Source: Cinclus cinclus
Lineage: Eukaryota; Chordata; Aves; Passeriformes; Cinclidae
Reading direction: 5' to 3'
Assembly: GCF_963662255.1 (NCBI RefSeq)
Contig: NC_085047.1
Span: forward strand, 55,302,006 to 55,366,005
DNA length: 64,000 nucleotides
Below the pieces are notes generated by a model. The model was not told the DNA's origin, made no database searches, and saw only the letters and a program-made list of their open reading frames with translations. Below, piece by piece: positions 49,705 to 61,586 of this stretch (positions are counted from its first letter, which is position 1; each line of letters starts with the position of its first letter). The translations under genes and the position numbers were made by a program.

Positions 49705-50690
49705 TGTGTGGGCGGGTTTGGGTGGTGGAGGGGGTACAGGGGTGGCTTCTGTGAGAGGCTGCCAGAAGCTTCCCCCGTGTCCAGCAGAGCAAAGGCCAGC
49801 TGTCTCCAGGGCTGACCCTCTGCTGGCCAAGGCTGAGCCCAGCAGGAATGATGGCAACAACTCCATCGTAACACATATAAGAAGGAAAGATTTTTTAAAA
49901 GGGTTGGGGTTTTTTTATCCTCTCTTCCAGAGAGAAGAGCGAAAATATATGAGAGGAGAAACTCTGGAACACCAAGATCAGTGAAGGAGAGGCAGGAGAT
50001 GCTCCAGATACTGGAGCTGGGATTCCTGCCCGGGGTACAGACCATGGGGAAGCAGCTCTGACACTGCGCCCCATGGAAGACCACGGGGATGAAGATCCAC
50101 CTGCAGCCTGTGGAGGAAACCCACACTGGAGCAGGTAGATGCCTAAGAGTAGGCTGTGGTCCCATGGAGCAGGGTTCTGTCAAGGACCTGCAGACCCATG
50201 GAGAGAGGACCCCACGCTGGAGCAGGTTTCCTGGCAGCCTGTGTGACCTTTCAGGGGATCCATATTGGACAGGTTGTGTCTGAAGGACTGTACCCTGTGG
50301 GAGAGTGACCTGTATTGCAGAAGTTTCTGGAGAACTCTTGCCCTTGGGATGGAGTCATGTTAGAGAAGTTTGTGAAGGACTCTCTTCTGTGGGGAGGAAC
50401 CCCATTACTGTGGTAGAGCCTGGGAAGGAGTGGGGAGTAGGAGGAAGATGTTTTTAAGATTTATTTTACTTGTCATTATCCTCCTCTGATTCTGTTAGCA
50501 ATAAATTCAATTAACATCCCCAAGGCGAGTCTGTTTTGCCTGTGGCAGTATTCAGTCTGTGATCTCTCCCAGTCCTTATTTCAACTCTTGAACTCTTCAT
50601 TAAAGTTTCTGTCCCTTGTCCAGCTGTTGAGGGAAGTGATAGAGCAGCTTTGGTGGGTGTCTGACATCCAGCAAGGGTCAAATAAGTGCA
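49705..50690 (+). mobile_element. Solo LTR of an avian endogenous retrovirus
   Basis: The block begins TGTGTGGGCGGGTTTGGG. It runs through a TATA-like CATATAAGA (about 49874) and the signature 'agagaagagcgaaaatatat'. A GC-rich middle follows with repeated 'gagcaggt', 'gacccatggagagag' and 'ctgcagcctgtgga' blocks. Next comes AATAAA at 50500-50505, then 'tccccaaggcgagtctgtt', 'ttgcctgtggcag' and 'gtgatctctcccagtcctta'. It ends near 'ccagcaagggtca'. I recognise this order from a long LTR common in bird genomes, but I cannot assign the exact subfamily. No gag, pol or env lies on either side, so it is a solo LTR in plus orientation. The ends are approximate, and I found no clear target-site duplication. 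Open frames inside it are by-products. Confidence 0.85.
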
Positions 50691-53600
50691 GTCTTCCTTC
50701 TTACGGCCTGACCAAGGGAGATGGAGGACACTTGTTAGTGCCCTTCTGCACCAACAGAGATGGAACCACAATGCTGAGAGACGGATGCTGTATGCACAGA
50801 CCCCTTCACAGTGAGAGGAAATGAATCTACCAGATATTGGTCCTCTTAACATCCAGAGGGACATCTCCTGTGCTGAGTAGTGACACCACAGCATCCAACC
50901 CAGACAACAGGGAAGCAGTTCTGGGAAAATACAGCAGTGTCACTCTGGGATGTACTGGTCAAAATCCAGTGAAGTCATAGTAACAGCACTTCTAAGAATG
51001 AAAAACAGGGTGCAAGTTTTGAGGACCTGTCTGGGATTTGGACACCTAAATTCTGCTGTTTTCTTTTTAACTAACTAAACCCTCAGCTGCTTATTTGAGC
51101 ATCTGAGCCTAGAAGTCCAACGCTTATCAGCCAACAGAGGTCTGTTGACTGATCCCAGAAGGATAAGAATGAGCACCAAAACTTCCAGGATTTGACAACT
51201 GCCATCTCAGGGTGGATCCATACTTCAGGAAATACATTATACATCACAGATTGGAGCTGTACTTTAGCCACTATTGGAGTACTTTAGCCACTGTGAACTG
51301 CACAGCAGATGCAGCTATAAACAGTAAGGAGATAGATTGACCTGGAACTGTTGTGAGGGGGTTATCTGGTCTGGTTGGTTTCTGTAAATGTTGAGTAACT
51401 GGATATGAAAATAAAAACCAAACAGTTTTCCGAAGGACCTCTGTTAGCAGTAATGTGGATCCCTCTACCTCTGCATCTCTGCTGACTTCTCCAGTGTGCT
51501 CTGAGACATTTTACTCCCTATTTTTCAGCCCTATTCCACTACATTTCCTTCCTGCAACATGAAGAAAAGAGATGTAAAAGGTACATAAATCTCAGCTGGG
51601 AAGCTTCTGAAAGCTCTTAGCCAGATGACTACTTGAGCTAACTTTGTCCTGGGCAAATCGTGCCTTCCAAAGGACGATTTCTGCCACTGGGAAAAAGCTA
51701 TCAGTGAAGTGCTGCTGGAATTGAAACATAAGTCAGCAGTCTCAGTAAGAGGCAAAAAAAATGATGAACAATTTATCTTTTTTTTTCCCCACACACTGTC
51801 CTTTCCACATCAAACCTTGGACATGACAGCAATATAAAGAAAACTTCCAGATATATAGCAATGTGTTACAACAGTGCAAGCTGCTGTTCAGGGCCATAAG
51901 TCTGGCTCTTTAAACAAGCACTAGCACTAAAAACCCATTTTAAAGGTTATAGAAGGCAGACTCTAGCCAATTTCCTCCAAAATGTGAAATCAAATAGACT
52001 GTGTAAATTCAGTATCACTAAGGCTGGTGAATAATCAGTGGGATGAAATCTCTGCCCAGAAAAATACCCTGTCTATGGAGTAATGCTGTAGACACCCCTG
52101 AACAGATGGGACCCAGAAAGGTCCATGACATCTAGAGATGAAAATAGCTTTTGCGAAAAAAAAGCCAAGATCGCAGGCCTGATTCTGATCTCACCTTGCT
52201 GTAAATCATAAGTCACTCCATTCAGGCTGGAAGTTAAGTGAAATCAATTTAAGACACTTAATTTTTAAGGAAGGATAATTAACTTATTCCCTCCTTTCCA
52301 ATTTGAAGCAACCTATCAAGAATCCAGCTGGCTTCAGGCTGTAAAAGAGCAACTCTCTGGATGAAACCAACCCTTCTCCCTTCTTTAAATCCCCTGCCCT
52401 CTAGTAAAACATTTTAATAATGTGTAAGAGCTATTTTTGTTGGGGTATGCCCAGTTGTCCCAGACATAATATAGACTGTCTCCCAGTCCAAAATCAACTC
52501 AGGTGGCCACTGTGAAGCTGTGAAGTCAGAGACATGAAGTGTGGGAGCACCAGAAGTACCTTCCAGAACAAAAGGTATCTCTTTCCCTTTTCTGTGTCAC
52601 TTCACCTGCAGCCAGTGGAGTTTCCACTAGGAAATAGCTGCCTGGCCTGTTGTTGGCCTCTGAAGACATCTATCTCTGCAGGGCTCTGTATTTAGGTAAC
52701 AATCCATTTTCAAAACAACTCAATTTCTTTGTGGAAAATTTTAAAAATTACTTCAAGATCTATTTCTTCCTACATCTGTCAGGGTAATGTTACACATCCT
52801 GATGTGCATGAGAGATGAGCAGGGTCACAGATGTGTCTTGGTTTCGAGCCAGACACTACCAATGTTAAAATGTGCAGCTTCAGTGTCCATTCCAGAATCC
52901 AAACTGAAACTGTAAAAAAGCATGCAAACCTCTCATTTGCCTGATTGCAGTTGCATTAAACCTTCTCCAAGCAGGGTTAATTCTATCTTTTTAATTTAAA
53001 TGAAAATGTTCTTCTTTTCCCATGCGGGCTTGTAAAGTCATGGGAACATATTCTGCTGCCTTCCTGACATAAATCAATGGATATTGGAGGGCCAGGCCAA
53101 AAAATATATACATTCCTTGCCCTTCAGCTCTATTTCACCCATAAGCATTTGCCCACATCCTGGAACAGAAGAAATGTTTTCTTTCCATTGAATTTCCGAC
53201 TTTCATATTTCTGCAGAAGTTGGCCATCACCACACAGTTGATATTAACAACTTGACCCAGAATCTGTTAGGAAGAGAAACACTTTTAATAGAATGACAAT
53301 TATAATTAATTTTAAAAAATACCTACAAACAGAAAAAAATGAAATACAAAGGAATGTTTTTCTTGAGGATACTGTCTAATTCAAACTCCTTTCCAGTCTG
53401 ACTCTCCTTCAAGTGTACCACTCTTTAATAGGTAATTGCCAGTTTATTCATCCTAATCCTGTTCAGAACATGAACGAAATCATTGCTTTGAATATAACAA
53501 AAGAATAAAGATCTATGGAAAACCAGACATTTCTTGGCCAAGAATGTGTAAACTCTGACAGTTTATAAATTCAGACTGCTGGAAAGTGCAAGTTTATGGT

Positions 53601-54529
53601 CCTCACTAAACTACCACATACAATAGTTACAGGAAAATTTTAAAAAATTATATGCTCAAAGGTGAGAAAGTCAAAATTTCAATTAATTGCATGTAACATG
53701 CTCTAAGCTATATCTATCATTCCTGTGGACCACTGTTCATGACCTGTGCATGCCAAACAAACCTCAGGGCATAATTCTTTTCCATACCTTTCATAAAAAG
53801 TCTATTTCTGCCAAAAGTAATGTTCTCCACCATCTTATTTTCAAACCCATAGTGAGCAAAACTTTAACAAAGCGTTCTGTAATTGTGATGTATCATCTTT
53901 CTGCTGTCAAAAGAACGTGTTTGACTCTGGCCATGTTAATATAAGAGAGAAGTCTTTACTGAATTCACCTTTAAAGCAACCCTCCCAATAGCAACCCTCA
54001 CCACCCTCTTGCCCCAAGGCAGAGAATAGTGTCTCAGGAAAATCATCATCAAGATTCATCACAGAGCTTAGACACCTGCTGGACAACTCCTCCTTACAGT
54101 CTCACATGATGATCTGAAGGACTCTGCAGACTAAAATGCCACTCTTGGAAATAAAATGTAATCATCTATGCTAAGCTTATTAAGAAATCTATGATTTCTT
54201 AATTGACCTCGCACTTTGCAGCTTGGGCAGCCTTTTAGCAAGGTGAAAATACAGCTGCACTGTTTCTAGACAGTGTGTCACTGAAGCAATAACAGCCACT
54301 TAGGGACATTTCTCTTTAAATAGAAAGTTTCCAGGTACTAAACAGGTTGTCTGAGTTATTTTATGTGTATTATTATGTATTACTAGTTTGATTTATTTTT
54401 CCAATTTTCTTTTACATTTTTACTCTTCTCAGAGGTACACAATGAAAGGATAACAGAAGCAGCAGCATATTGCAAGATCTATTTGGATATTAAGGAAGAA
54501 GATCTTATGATGAAGGGGATCTGACATTA
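50691..54529. other. Non-coding stretch
   Basis: AT-rich sequence without a recognised gene or repeat, except for a short tandem duplication at 51251-51293. Confidence 0.5.
51251..51293. repeat. Imperfect ~22-bp tandem duplication
   Basis: TTGGAG, then TACTTTAGCCACT, occurs twice in succession. The first copy carries three extra bases (CTG) after TTGGAG. Confidence 0.9.
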
Positions 54530-54705
54530 GCACAGAGGTTGCAGAGCTTCTATCCTAGGAGATATTAAGAATTTGACAGAATATGACCCTGAGAAATTTG
54601 CTCTAATAGAGCTGGATCTCCAAGTCAGACCTGCTTTACGTGGTGGTTGGCCCGCATGACCTTCAGACATCGTGTTCACCCAAGATTATTCTATTAACTC
54701 TTCTA
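54530..54705 (+). mobile_element. CR1 LINE 3' end, diverged
   Basis: In order: 'gagatattaagaatttgac', 'atatgaccctgagaaattt', 'gctctaatagagctggatct', 'cagacctgcttta', 'ggttgg', 'atgaccttcag' and a terminal 'agattattctatta'. These match the 3' end of CR1 ('...caacctgatctaa..gacctgctttgagcagg..ggttggactagatgacctccag...attattctatga'). It is a plus-strand copy, moderately old and 5'-truncated. Confidence 0.7.
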
Positions 54706-55555
54706 TGTGAATGTCTCCTTTAACCTTAATGGTCGTGGTCCCCCCATTTAATTTTTCAGCTTTTGACAGATTTTCTCAAAGGTCTCCTCTACTGTTTCAG
54801 TGGTTTTGATGCCTTGAGGAAAGACGAGAAGTCATCTGGGTTTGCATATGAGCCCATCAGGGCAGACACTTGTGTTTCATTGCTGTAGCACATCCATCCC
54901 TGGGCTGACACCAGACCCAAATTTCACTTAGGTTCAACTACCCAGCAACTGTGGCCAGGAGGTTGTGCGAGGAGCCCGGGTTCCCCACAAGCCTCTGAGG
55001 CTCAGGAGAAGCTGAGCATCCAACATCAGCCCACATCCTAGACATCTATCACGCGACAGTGAAAGCCAGTGGGTTTGGGCTGCCCTTCTCTGGCAAGGCA
55101 ACAAACCGAAGCAGCTGCTCAGCAAACGTCTGAAGGCTGGCTGTTTTCATTAAGGCAAAAAAAATTCCCCATGACACATGTCAGGGTCCAGATCTGGTGA
55201 GAGCTAAGGGAGAGCTCAGATAGAAGGTAAGCTGAGAGCATAGCCATACCCCAGCACACCTGGGGACCTGGGTAATACTAGAGAAATTACTTTCTTTTTC
55301 CTTAATAAAGCAAAATAATTTATTTCCTGGCCTTTGCACTTCTATTACAAGCTGTGTAAATGGCTTTGTTTGTTTGTTTTGTAGTTTTATAGCTGGACAC
55401 TTTTGTAATTAAGGGTGTTTTTAAGTGATATGTGTATAAAATAGAAGTGGGCAAGTGGAAAAAATAAACAGAAGGAAAGATTTTAAGAAGTTATTTGAAT
55501 TGGCCGTGATATTCTTCCCCACTAGCTAGTGAGGTTTTAATTAGCATTGAAAATC

Positions 55556-55705
55556 ATAAGTAACTGGAGATGAAAGAGGCCTATTAGGTCATCCAGTCCA
55601 GTTCCCTGCCAGTTCAGAATTGTGCCCAACAGTGTATTTCCCAGTGTTTTGTCAAGTCCAGCACTAAGCCTGTTCATTACATGAATAATATGCTCTTTTG
55701 AAGTA
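55556..55705 (-). mobile_element. Old CR1 LINE 3' region, antisense
   Basis: The antisense blocks 'ctattaggtcatccagtcca', 'ttccctgccagttcagaatt', 'cccaacagtgtatttcccag', 'tgttttgtcaagtccag' match the reverse complement of an old CR1 subfamily. The element is on the minus strand with its 3' end at the low coordinate. Confidence 0.75.
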
Positions 55706-56543
55706 GCAGGAGGGAAACTGCTCACAAACCATATCCAGGCACTTTCTTACAGTTTGTAACAAAAAAAAAAAAAAAAGGCAAGTGAAGATTCAAGCCAGTA
55801 TAGAAATTTATATGCAGGACTCCACATGGGGTATTTACTCTCATTATTCTTATAGGGGAGCTCACACGTGGCTGCGTAAATATGAACGATGGACTAAATG
55901 TCATAGCAGGGATTGCGGGAAAAGTGTTTAACTGCTTCACTGAAATTATTCTAAAGGGGCCCAAAAGAGGGAAAGAGGAGGAGCTGCAAAGTCTTCACTC
56001 AACTCCTCCTGGCCTAAGTCAGACTTCATCCCACAGGAATATCTTTCATAGCTCACTTGTGTTTTTAAAATGAAAATCTGAGCAAGAATTAAAAAACAAA
56101 CCAACAAGCAAAGAAAAGCCCTCTAGAGTGTATGTCCCAAGTGACAAATCACATAAAGCAAGCAGGCAGCAGTGAGCTGTCAAACAGAGGTGAAGGTTTC
56201 TTTTAGACCAATGAGTCAAACCAGAGATCAGGGCACCTAGTACAAAAACTACAGTTTGGCAGATGGAGACAAGGGATCCTTCCATATCCAGTAGCCAGGC
56301 ATCAGTAGGATTGTTTAAAATACCTGCAACATTTTTCTAATAAAAATGTTTTGCATAGAATACAACTCATTATACATCATTGTAGTAAAAATTACAGACA
56401 GTGAACCGTGATAGCAATCATGATCAAAAAGCCATCAGCATGAACAAAAAAAAGCCATTTTTAACATTTAGCCTACTTAAATGCGGTTTTATAGAGACAT
56501 AGTTCTGCAGACAAAACTGAACAAATGCTACAGAAGATCTTTC

Positions 56544-56595
56544 CAGGCAGTCAGGCAGGCAGAAAGAAAGAAAGAAAGAAAGACAGAAAGAAAGA
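56544..56595 (+). repeat. CAGG / GAAA microsatellite
   Basis: An imperfect CAGG run (CAGGCAGTCAGGCAGGCAG) passes directly into about six units of GAAA with one GACA interruption. Confidence 0.9.
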
Positions 56596-58479
56596 TTAGA
56601 AAGTAATTTGGCTGGGGATTCAAAATTTAGAAACAAAAATATAGTTGATGTACAGACCTTCTTAGTCAGCCAAAAGCACACTGTCATAATCAGGGAAGAT
56701 AATGACATTTTCTAAAAGGCCATTCTGATGAATTTAGACATAAAAGAGCAATAAAAGATGGAAAGGCGAGGAAAGAAGAGAGCAAATAATGTAAACTAAA
56801 AGTAAGTGTATGTAAAGTTAATATGGAAGTCTGAAGATATCAGGATAAACTACATCTAATAATTACAATAAAGGATAAAACCTTGCTATATTTTAAAAGT
56901 CATTCTAGGCAATTTCTGATTTGAAGAAAAATATGTAAGGAGGCAGAAGTGTTGGGTGTCTGGTTCTGGCCTATGTATGGAAAGAATGGTAAAATGTAAA
57001 TAACATATTCGTAACACCAGAATATTATAAGAAACACTTGATTCTATCACAATAAGAAGGATGTTGAAGATCTACTAAAGATAATAATTTTATATGGAAA
57101 GGCCCGTAGAATATACATCTATTAGTCCTTAGACTTCTGCTTAAGGTAGCAATTAGGCAACTTACATTCAATTTTGACACCTCCTTTGAACACTGGATAA
57201 ATTCCAGAAATTTAAAGCATACAGTGATGTGCCAAAACACAGGAAGGACAAGCCATGATATGCAAGTAGCCACAGTCTGGGTAAGTGGATGTTAACTAAT
57301 CCTGGACATCATTTAAAAATTGGTAATGAATAAAGAATGGGACGACAGGGATATAATTATTAACATTCAGTACAGTTTCACAAGGAAGAGGTCGTGTCAT
57401 CCTAAAAAATAAGTTGGACTGGTGTTTATTAGGTTGTTAAAAGTGCAGCTGACGTATGGCTCAGCTTCTAGGGTGTGTTCATCTCCCTAAAATTAGCATT
57501 ATACGCAGTCAGCAAAGGCTGCAGTAACCAAACCGAGTGCTGGCTTCAGTACATATCCAAAAGTAGTTATCAGGGCGCAAATTTTCCATATGGGTGCACC
57601 TGATGGAGAGATCTTCTGTGATCAGAGCTGGGCTGTACACCATTCAGCTCACTTTTCATCAGTGGCTTGGGAGTAATAAAGTAAGAATATTTTAAAGCAA
57701 TCAAGTGCAGAGCTGCACGCCTGACAAGGAATACAGAGCAATGTGAGGGTATGAGAGTCCTAAGCTCTTTGTATTTTTCATCGAATTTTTTCCTCATCAA
57801 ATAGCTTTAACCCATAACTATGTGATGATTAGGTCAAGCAGAAGAGTTCCCATAGGAGACAAGAGCTCCAGCTCTGCAGCATGATGAGAGTACTCAGCTG
57901 CTGTATGGTCAGATGGCATAACTGATGATTTAGCAATATGGCTCCCACAGAAGAGGTGTAACAACAGCAAAATCCACTCGAGAGTGTCTTACTCAGGCAA
58001 CAGGGATGGAGAGTCAAGTCTTTGGCTGAGGTCCATCTTCTCATTTTTCAGGAGAGGACCACAATTAACTTGGTTTCTGCGAGCTCTCTGCAGAATGAGA
58101 AATATCTTTAAACATCTCAGATATAAGAATGTACCAAGCAGGAAGAAGTTTTCCACAAATTCAATCACTCCCTCCGCTTACAAAAGATAAAATAGCAAGC
58201 TGGGGCCAGAGAACAGGGTGGCCCTGGGCATCACCCACAGGCAGATGGTAAGAAAATGCTCACAGTAGACATACATCCAGGTCTAGGATTCTAAAAATTT
58301 TCCCTGTATTCTGTCAAGACAGAAAGATTTTCTGCAGTTCTGCCACTCATCTTCTTAAAGGGATAGTCAAGCAACCGAGAAGATAATTATATATATTTTT
58401 AGGTGTTTTTAAAATGAAATATTAATTTCCTTATTGGAGAAAATCATAAAGCACAACCTGTTTGTGTTACCTTTTTAAA
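56596..58479. other. Non-coding stretch
   Basis: AT-rich. A minus-strand frame at 57570-57800 (76 codons) is mildly protein-like but has no splice signals or family match. Nothing else was seen. Confidence 0.5.
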
Positions 58480-58868
58480 AGCTAGAGAAAAGACTGGGAT
58501 GTGTCCTGATGACAGCATATGTAAATACCTTCATGGAGACAAAATACCATATTCCAAATGGCTGTGTCACCTGGCAGGAAAGGCATAACATGAACCAAAA
58601 TCTGGATTCAGTTTCCAACCAAATTCAAATAGGAAGCAAGGGACAATTTTAAATCATTGTTACAAGCTACCAAGAAAGCATCAGAGACTGTGGCCCTAGA
58701 TGTCTTCAAATCCAGGTTGGATATGATTCTGGGTTCTGTGATTTAGCCAACTCTGACATTATTTGGCTCAGTAGGAGGCTGACTGGGTGAAATTTAATGG
58801 CTTGTGATGTACAGGGGGTCAGACCAACTGTTCTAATGGTCCCCTCTGGCCTTAAATTTTGTGGAAAA
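58480..58868 (+). mobile_element. Old CR1 LINE 3' end with part of ORF2
   Basis: Collinear CR1 blocks: 'gatgacagcatatgtaaata', 'ggcaggaaaggcataaca', 'ctagatgtcttcaaatcca', 'ggttggatatgattct', 'ctgactgggtgaaattta', 'gggggtcagaccaactg' and 'ctaatggtcccctctggcc'. This is the reptile-type CR1 3' end ('...aggtcagactagatgatc.taatggtcccttctggcctt'). It is a plus-strand copy, and the terminal octamer repeat is decayed. Confidence 0.85.
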
Positions 58869-61344
58869 CTTCAGCTAACCAGCAAAGCAAGTGCAAACAG
58901 CCCAGTGGTTGCAATGTATTGCTCCAAGTGCAGTTGACAAACTTTAAATAATTAATTTTTATTAAATCCTGTCTTAATCACAAACAGAAAAACAGAGGGG
59001 GAGAGGGAGTTAGCCACTGAGAATAGTTTACTCAGCCTTAAGACAGAGAAAAATTGCATCAAACTCCCCAGGAATAAAAGGTGTGCAAGTCTTATTACAG
59101 AATCAAGCCTAGATTTTACAAGTAGAAAAATGACACAAGTAGAAAAAAAGACACTTAGAAGTCCACTTAGTGCTTGGCATAGAGCTATTCCTTTCTACAC
59201 TGAGTTCTAGCACACTTCAAGGGCACTGAGAATCCGATTACTATCCTACAAAGTCCAGGGTTTGGCTGAACAACCCCAGAGTAACTCAAATACCAGGGAA
59301 CCTGGCCTATTCCCTGTCCATAAAATACACAGAAAATGATCCCACTCCCTGACATTTTTTCAGCTGGGACAGCTGCTATAACAGCTCAGAGCTTTTCAAT
59401 CTCTGTACAGAGCTCATGTATAACCTCTTCAAGTTCTCCGCCTGGAACCACTTTTCTTCCAGGCCTATTTCACTGGAGCAACCAAAAGTGTTCAGGGAAA
59501 AGCTGTTTGATAGCCTCTGAAGGGGGAGCATTAAATCAATGAAGAATTTAAAAGGTGGGGAGGGGAACAGGGGAAGGGGAGTGAGATAGAAAGATTTATA
59601 GCAAAAAACAACATACAGCTTGAATCCAGTCCAAGAGGAGCCACAGGGGGCTGGTGCCAGTCATCACTGATGAAAGCATTTGGATTTGTAGAGAAGAAAG
59701 ATGCTATGTAAAAATTGCATTCAAGCCCCAGTGAAATTGCATTAAGGGATTGGTCCCTTGGAGTTTTGCCTGAGCAATGGCTCCAGGTTTGTGCACTCTG
59801 GGTGCATTCTGATCCCCTTCCTCATACCCCACTCCCCCCCTGCAGCCCTGCAGCTCCTGCTAGGGCAACATTCCCCTCAAATCCAATTTAGGCTGCAGGG
59901 AAATGCTGTGTTTAGAGAATCAGCTGCTTCAACACTCACTGCTAGTTTTAACTGTTTAGCAATGTTTTCCAGCCGCTTGACTCCCTCCATCACCCAGCCC
60001 AGCCAGAGGACTTAGCCTCTTTGGAGACTTTCTTTATATGTTTTTTTCTTTTTTTTTTCTCAGTGAAAATTTGCTATAATTATGATGTGACTCAAAATCC
60101 TGCCCGTGTGTCTGCTGTTGGGGCAGAAAGCCCCACAGCCCACCTCTCCCTGGGACAGGGCTCAGCAAATGGCTGCAAGAGCTGCTTCCCATCCTTCTCA
60201 TAAACTCTGCCAGCCCCTCAGTGCCCCTGGCACCCACCTCCACAGCATCAGGGAACGGGAAGAGCAGCAATTTGTAGTACATTAGTAGTAAATGTAGTTT
60301 TCTTGATTTAAGGGGCAGATGGCGTCCCCTCTAGTATCTGGCATGGGGATGTTACCCTTGGCTGTGCTCACACTCAAGGGCAGAAGTTTCCATCAGCAAC
60401 CTAAAAGCCTTATAATGGAAACAAAAAAGGCAGAGTCAATATGAAATCTCCACCAGTGAAATCTGAAGCACTCAGCAAGGGAATGCAAAACAAAAAACAG
60501 AAAACACTCTTCCAGCAGGCTGTACACTGTTACCTATTTACCAAAGCAGTCAGTCAATATTCAGGGAGTTAATATTCCCAGTGGGCTGGAGAAATTAATT
60601 CTAGTGTCAGTTATTCTTTGGTGCAATACTACTAGGTTTGAAAAACTGTAAGAGTCTTATTTCATGGGAAAAACTGGGAATCAAGCCTTTCTTCAGTCAC
60701 ATTAAAACAAAAAATGCTTCATGTCTTCTTCTTGGGCCAATGAGGTGAGGCCTTCCTGATTGTCTTCTTCAAGGTGTTGTTGCTTCCCAGGTGGTGAGCA
60801 GTGACACTCTGAATCAGCCCAAATCACCCCAGAAAGGGCTGGCATCCCACCCCAGGACAGTCACTTGGCAGCTCCAAACTCTGTTGCACACTGGGCAGAG
60901 GCTCCTGCTGTTTCAGCCCCCTCAGACCAAAATACACCTCCCAAATTCACCCCAAATAAGGGAAGGGCAGGCCTGGCACCAGTACTATCAATGACAACCA
61001 GGGCAGCAACCTCACCCCTACAGGTTCCTGCTCCACTGGCCTCGGTCCATCTGGCCTGTCACAGGGATAAATAAACACCATGCTGCAAGCAATCCTTCAT
61101 TCCAGGGTAGAGCAGGGACTTTTTCAGAGACATTCATGAGATGTAAAATTCTTTCACCCTTTTTTTCACTGCTGTAACACTGCAGCACCATTTTAGCTGC
61201 AAAGACATGTGTATCACACCTACATCTTTTGGGAATTTTACTTCACTGAACTTTCTACAATGTCACTTTGATAATCTTTCAGGTTTCAGTCCTGAGCCTG
61301 GAAAGTTTGAGGTCTTGCTTGGCTCACATGGACAGGATCTTAGG
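58869..61344. other. Non-coding stretch
   Basis: Mixed composition, with GC-richer pieces at 59.4-60.25 and 60.8-61.05 kb. The 60.8-61.07 kb piece ends in GGGATAAATAAACACC, reminiscent of a polyadenylation region, but I recognise no LTR or gene. Confidence 0.5.
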
Positions 61345-61586
61345 GACCTTTAAGGGGAATGGCTTCAAACTGAGGGAGGTAGCTTTAGGCTGGATATTAG
61401 GAAGAAATTCTTTACTGTGAGGGTGGTGATGCCCTGGCATAGGTTGCACAGAGAAGCTGTGGATGCCCCATCCCTGACAGTGTCCAAGGCCAGGTTGGAT
61501 TGGGCATTGAGCAAGCTGGTCTAATGGAAGGTGCCCATGACAGGAGGGTTCCTTCCAACCCAAATCATTCTGGGATTCTGTGATTC
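61345..61586 (+). mobile_element. CR1 LINE 3' end, relatively young avian copy
   Basis: Very recognisable CR1 3' end: 'ggctggatattaggaagaaa', 'ttctttactgtgagggtggt', 'gttgcacagagaagctgtgg', 'atgccccatccctgac', 'tgtccaaggccaggttggat', 'ggttccttccaacccaaatc' and the terminal ATTCTGGGATTCTGTGATTC. About 25 bases are missing before 'ccttccaaccc' relative to the usual consensus. The copy is 5'-truncated. A minus-strand frame across it (61324-61563) is an antisense artefact. Confidence 0.95.

Noticed and set aside
49547..50183. Frames of 145 and 162 codons on opposite strands
   Set aside because: Both overlap the solo LTR and are not retroviral genes.
61324..61563. 79-codon minus-strand ORF
   Set aside because: It is antisense to the CR1 3' end.
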